Shown here piece after piece: positions 62,780 to 64,000 of a stretch of DNA of 64,000 bases (position 1 is the first letter of the stretch; each line of letters starts with the position of its first letter). The stretch spans positions 186,001 to 250,000 of the forward strand of contig CAYURM010000001.1 of the NCBI GenBank assembly GCA_964447155.1. Reading direction: 5' to 3'. This DNA comes from SMBSF63 sp034003545 (GTDB lineage Bacteria > Chloroflexota > Anaerolineae > Anaerolineales > Anaerolineaceae). Below the pieces are notes generated by a model. The model saw only the letters and a program-made list of their open reading frames with translations. It was not told the origin of the DNA and did not search any database. The position numbers and the translations under genes are program-made.

Positions 62780-62805
62780 ATTGTAGTAACCACTTCAGTG
62801 GTTAC
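62780..62805. repeat. half copy of the ATTGTAGT element
   Basis: ATTGTAGTAACCACTTCAGTGGTTAC contains the palindrome GTAACCACTTCAGTGGTTAC and matches one arm of the 61730-61791 element. Confidence 0.6.
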
Positions 62806-62872
62806 CCCCTGAATGCTTTTAATGACGGAGGGCCTCTCTACCAACAGTCTGTTTGAGGTCCTTTTAAACCAC

Positions 62873-63697
62873 TCAACCTAGTTTAACACGATTTTCTTCG
62901 GGCTGACGCTGGTTTTTCGCTTGCAGCAATAACTGGTCGGCCTCCGAGAAAATGCGCCGCCGCACGAGCAACAGGCTGCTGAAAGCCGACAGGCTGGAAG
63001 AAGTGAAGATCATCCCCATCACCACAAATTGGTACAGCGCCGCGATGACAGGATCGCTCCCGGCCAGCAGCATCCCGGACATCAACCCGGGAATCCACAC
63101 AATCCCCAGGGCACGCAAGGAATTGAGCCGCGGAATCAGACTGGATTGAAAAGCCTTCTGTACATAGGGCTTAACAGTATTTTCCGATTCTGCCCCAAGA
63201 CACAAACCTGCTTCAATTTGCCCGGTGTGCGATTCCACCTCGCCTCGAAAACGATCCAGCGCCAGCGCACAAGCATTCAACCCACCCGAAATGACCATGC
63301 TGCCCACGGGAATCATCGAATCAAGCCGCCATTCGATCACCCCCACGAAGATCATCACCACCAGCACTGCGCCGGAACCGAGAAAAATACCGTAGAAGGT
63401 CACCCGCATGGCGCCAGGAATGCCTTTTGCGCGGCGGGCAGCCTCGCGGGCGGCCATCCACATCATCAACAGCAGAATGATCACACCCCACCACAACGGC
63501 CCCTGCAGGATGAAAACCAGCACCGCCCCTACAGCGATGATCTGCACCAGCGCACGCACAAGGGCTACCAGGATCTCTTTTTCCATCGAAAGCCGCTGCC
63601 AATAAGATAGAAGCAGCACCACCAAAGACACCAGAGCGGCAATCGCAGCCTGGGCAATGCTCAAGGATAATTCTGTATGAAAAAATTGTTCAAGCAT
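62873..63697 (-). CDS. fetB: FetB-type ABC transporter permease (UPF0014)
   Basis: A 274-aa permease with about seven membrane helices and the family features LVQIIAVGAVLVFIL, GSMVISGGLNACAL (a conserved P/GxxxxNxxN-like segment) and IPGLMSGMLLAGSDP. FetAB exports iron and limits oxidative stress in E. coli; other members may move other metals. Its ATG overlaps the ATPase gene end by 8 nt, so both form one exporter. Confidence 0.88.
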   Translation of the reverse strand: MLEQFFHTELSLSIAQAAIAALVSLVVLLLSYWQRLSMEKEILVALVRALVQIIAVGAVLVFILQGPLWWGVIILLLMMWMAAREAARRAKGIPGAMRVTFYGIFLGSGAVLVVMIFVGVIEWRLDSMIPVGSMVISGGLNACALALDRFRGEVESHTGQIEAGLCLGAESENTVKPYVQKAFQSSLIPRLNSLRALGIVWIPGLMSGMLLAGSDPVIAALYQFVVMGMIFTSSSLSAFSSLLLVRRRIFSEADQLLLQAKNQRQPEENRVKLG

Positions 63698-64000
63698 TCA
63701 GCACCTCCTGCGGCGTGCCGCTCCTGACCATACGGGCATCTTCCAATACGAGCACCCGATCCGCCATGCGCGCCGCCTGCTGGAGATCATGCGTAACCAT
63801 CACGCAGCTCATCCCGTTTTGATGAACGATCTCCAGGATCAAAGATTCAATCCCCAGACGGTTGGCTTCATCCAGAGAGGAAGTCGGCTCATCCAGCAGA
63901 AGAATGCAGGGATCATTTGCCAGGGTGCGAGCCAGCGACACGCGCTGCGCTTCCCCGCCAGAGAGAACGGAAACATCAGTATCGACAAAGCCCGGCAAAC
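63690..64000 (-). CDS. fetA: FetA-type ABC transporter ATPase, partial
   Basis: Only the C-terminal half (about 103 codons) is in the window; the gene enters from the right edge. The signature VLSGGEAQRVSLARTLANDP, Walker B ILLLDEPTSSLDE and the switch His in VMVTHDLQQAARMADR are clear. It is the ATPase partner of the FetB-like permease, whose start it overlaps. Confidence 0.9.
   Translation of the reverse strand, partial: LPGFVDTDVSVLSGGEAQRVSLARTLANDPCILLLDEPTSSLDEANRLGIESLILEIVHQNGMSCVMVTHDLQQAARMADRVLVLEDARMVRSGTPQEVLNA

Overview
The window is about 64 kb of a draft bacterial chromosome with one 100-N scaffold gap (25222-25321). Gene content suggests Chloroflexota, most likely class Anaerolineae. 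The reasons are: YvcK with an N-terminal membrane domain, a CpXC protein, Pro/Thr-rich lipoproteins, a T-box on thrS, a COG2403 (cyclic-2,3-diphosphoglycerate-synthetase-like) protein, several apparently leaderless genes and no outer-membrane assembly genes. This placement is inferred from families, not from a search.

Layout. 1-1558: MBOAT acyltransferase plus the start of its partner gene, minus strand. 1874-13528: one giant secreted minus-strand protein (about 3884 aa) built of five 8-bladed TolB-like propellers, ten jelly-roll-like modules and eight FN3-like modules. Part of its coding DNA is a 714-bp tandem repeat. 13808-15482: foldase lipoprotein and a membrane-anchored protein. 15549-20754: metE, a DUF711 protein, a SpoU/TrmH RNA methylase and a macro-domain hydrolase. 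20975-24785: rplT, rpmI, infC (ATT start) and thrS, the last behind a T-box. 24786-25522: non-coding DNA with repeats, the scaffold gap and tRNA-Val(GAC), with tandem tRNA 3'-end fragments. 25591-29938: lipoproteins, nadD and obg. 30325-38015: COG2403 protein, argS, rpsT, pgk, gap and yvcK. 38192-44151: ROK kinase, GAF/PAS histidine kinase, CpXC protein, and a divergent FHA-winged-helix regulator / Ser-Thr kinase pair with a small overlapping leaderless ORF. 44174-52348: GH3-like membrane protein, AAA ATPase, glycosyltransferase, recJ and alr. 52453-53286: AT-rich sulfotransferase-like gene running into tgt. 54488-61110: cell-surface glycan genes (polytopic membrane protein, GtrB-like transferase, WxcM-like fusion, DegT aminotransferase, uppP) and a PstS-like lipoprotein. 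61201-64000: small membrane protein, alpha/beta hydrolase and a FetAB-type ABC exporter running off the window.

How the parts fit. Translation (rplT-rpmI-infC-thrS, argS, rpsT, tRNA-Val, tgt), lower glycolysis and its control (gap, pgk, yvcK, ROK kinase, COG2403 protein) and envelope building (alr, uppP, glycan genes) form the housekeeping core. Extracytoplasmic proteins (giant propeller protein, paired LamG-like lipoproteins, GH3-like protein) and phospho-signalling genes are the accessory part. Intergenic DNA carries at least two dispersed palindrome families. Several promoters place TATAAT only 6-7 nt before an ATG with no Shine-Dalgarno sequence, which points to leaderless mRNAs.
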